Shown: piece by piece, positions 63,530 through 64,000 of the stretch
Layout: every line of letters begins with the position of its first letter
How positions within the stretch are numbered: position 1 is the first letter of the stretch
From: Victivallis lenta
GTDB taxonomy: Bacteria > Verrucomicrobiota > Lentisphaeria > Victivallales > Victivallaceae
Length of the DNA stretch: 64,000 nucleotides
NCBI RefSeq assembly: GCF_009695545.1
Contig: NZ_VUNS01000004.1
Location: 233,421-297,420, forward strand
Direction of reading: 5' to 3'
Program-made: the position numbers and the translations under genes
The notes under the pieces: generated by a model
Told to the model about the DNA's origin: nothing
Seen by the model: the letters and a program-made list of their open reading frames with translations, nothing else
The model's database searches: none

Positions 63530-64000
63530 CTAAAAAGCGAACTCTGGTTGAAATAAATCCGGCTCCGGCGGTTTTGTGAATGGTTGATCCAACCATTGCT
63601 GTAAATCCCGATAGACGAAAAGATTCCACTTCAGAAATGTCACCAGCGTGGAGAAATGCCACTTGGCCTTCGATAAAAACTTCAGATACTTTGTCAGCAA
63701 AATAGCGATAAGCGCTGTCCAAACTTGAATCCGGACAGCGTTTTCGCTGGTGCCGATAAACGTTTTGATCTTGAAGTTCTGCTTGAGCATCTTGAAAAAG
63801 CTTTCGATTTGCCAGCGAGCCTTATAGATGTCGCCGATCGTTTGTGCGTCCAGCTCAAAATTGTTGGTTAGCAAGGTCAATGTCCGATGGTTTTCCACAT
63901 CGCAGACGACCACTTTGCGGAGACGTTCCGGATATTTGTCTTGCGAACCACGCAGAAAAATGACTTCATCGCTCAAAACGGTTCCGGGATATTGCTTGAC
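63530..64000 (-). CDS. IS4-family transposase, C-terminal part (cut by window end)
   Basis: The frame is open to the last base, so the gene continues past the window; about 157 residues are visible. LTLLTNNFELDAQTIGDIYK and RWQIESFFKMLKQNFKIKTF form the YREK-type signature with the last catalytic Glu of IS4-family DDE transposases. The C-terminal tail is rich in Phe and Trp. Part of the mobile-element-rich end of the window; integrity cannot be judged. Confidence 0.88.
   Translation of the reverse strand, partial: VKQYPGTVLSDEVIFLRGSQDKYPERLRKVVVCDVENHRTLTLLTNNFELDAQTIGDIYKARWQIESFFKMLKQNFKIKTFIGTSENAVRIQVWTALIAILLTKYLKFLSKAKWHFSTLVTFLKWNLFVYRDLQQWLDQPFTKPPEPDLFQPEFAF

Overview
The window is high-GC bacterial DNA with dense genes on both strands. 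The mix is an envelope-lipid gene (lpxK), tolB and lolA-like envelope genes, many AraC and LacI regulators, carbohydrate-active enzymes (GH2, GH51, GH43-like, a beta-helix hydrolase, a sialate O-acetylesterase) and Gfo/Idh/MocA oxidoreductases. This suggests a Gram-negative saccharolytic bacterium of the Planctomycetes-Verrucomicrobia-Lentisphaerae group, plausibly a gut Lentisphaerota such as Victivallis. That placement is inference from gene content and style, not a database match.

Layout: 1-6 kb holds the end of an AraC regulator, a leftward set (alkaline phosphatase, DNA/RNA nuclease, beta-helix acyltransferase) and citrate synthase. 6-13.6 kb holds a GH2 beta-galactosidase divergent from an AraC gene, then a leftward set of a membrane-anchored protein, a metallophosphoesterase and two LacI regulators. 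13.7-31 kb is mainly housekeeping: mtaB, a PTS-IIA/CBS protein, the lpxK-galK-membrane protein-trpS run, an HD hydrolase, the tolB-folC-lon-lolA-like run, two divergent cysteine desulfurases (one coupled to a 40-residue Cys-rich protein and a DUF493-like protein), and a strongly promoted three-gene envelope operon of unknown function. 31-48 kb holds a decarboxylase with a structured leader, sugar-related enzymes and regulators, a repeat block at 39.5-39.8 kb, a pair of paralogous secreted proteins, rplU, purC and transporters. 48.2-50.8 kb is an ArsR and heavy-metal P-type ATPase operon.

From 50.86 kb the character changes. A tRNA-Leu(UAA) is followed directly by a tyrosine recombinase, a decayed DUF4432-type gene, a fused WecA-like/Rossmann membrane protein, glmM, and a glmS beheaded by an IS110-family insertion. 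Then come remnants of IS66 and an rve-type transposase, a probable cardiolipin synthase fragment, a set of competing hairpins, a secreted sialate O-acetylesterase and an IS4-type transposase cut by the window end. This looks like an integrative element or repeatedly invaded island whose far end lies outside the window.

The observations most worth following are the disrupted glmS beside an intact glmM, the structured leader of the IS110 element (a candidate bridge RNA), the 168-bp repeat block upstream of the GH51 gene, the three-gene envelope operon at 29.6-31.2 kb, and the alternative-pairing hairpin cluster near 60.8 kb.
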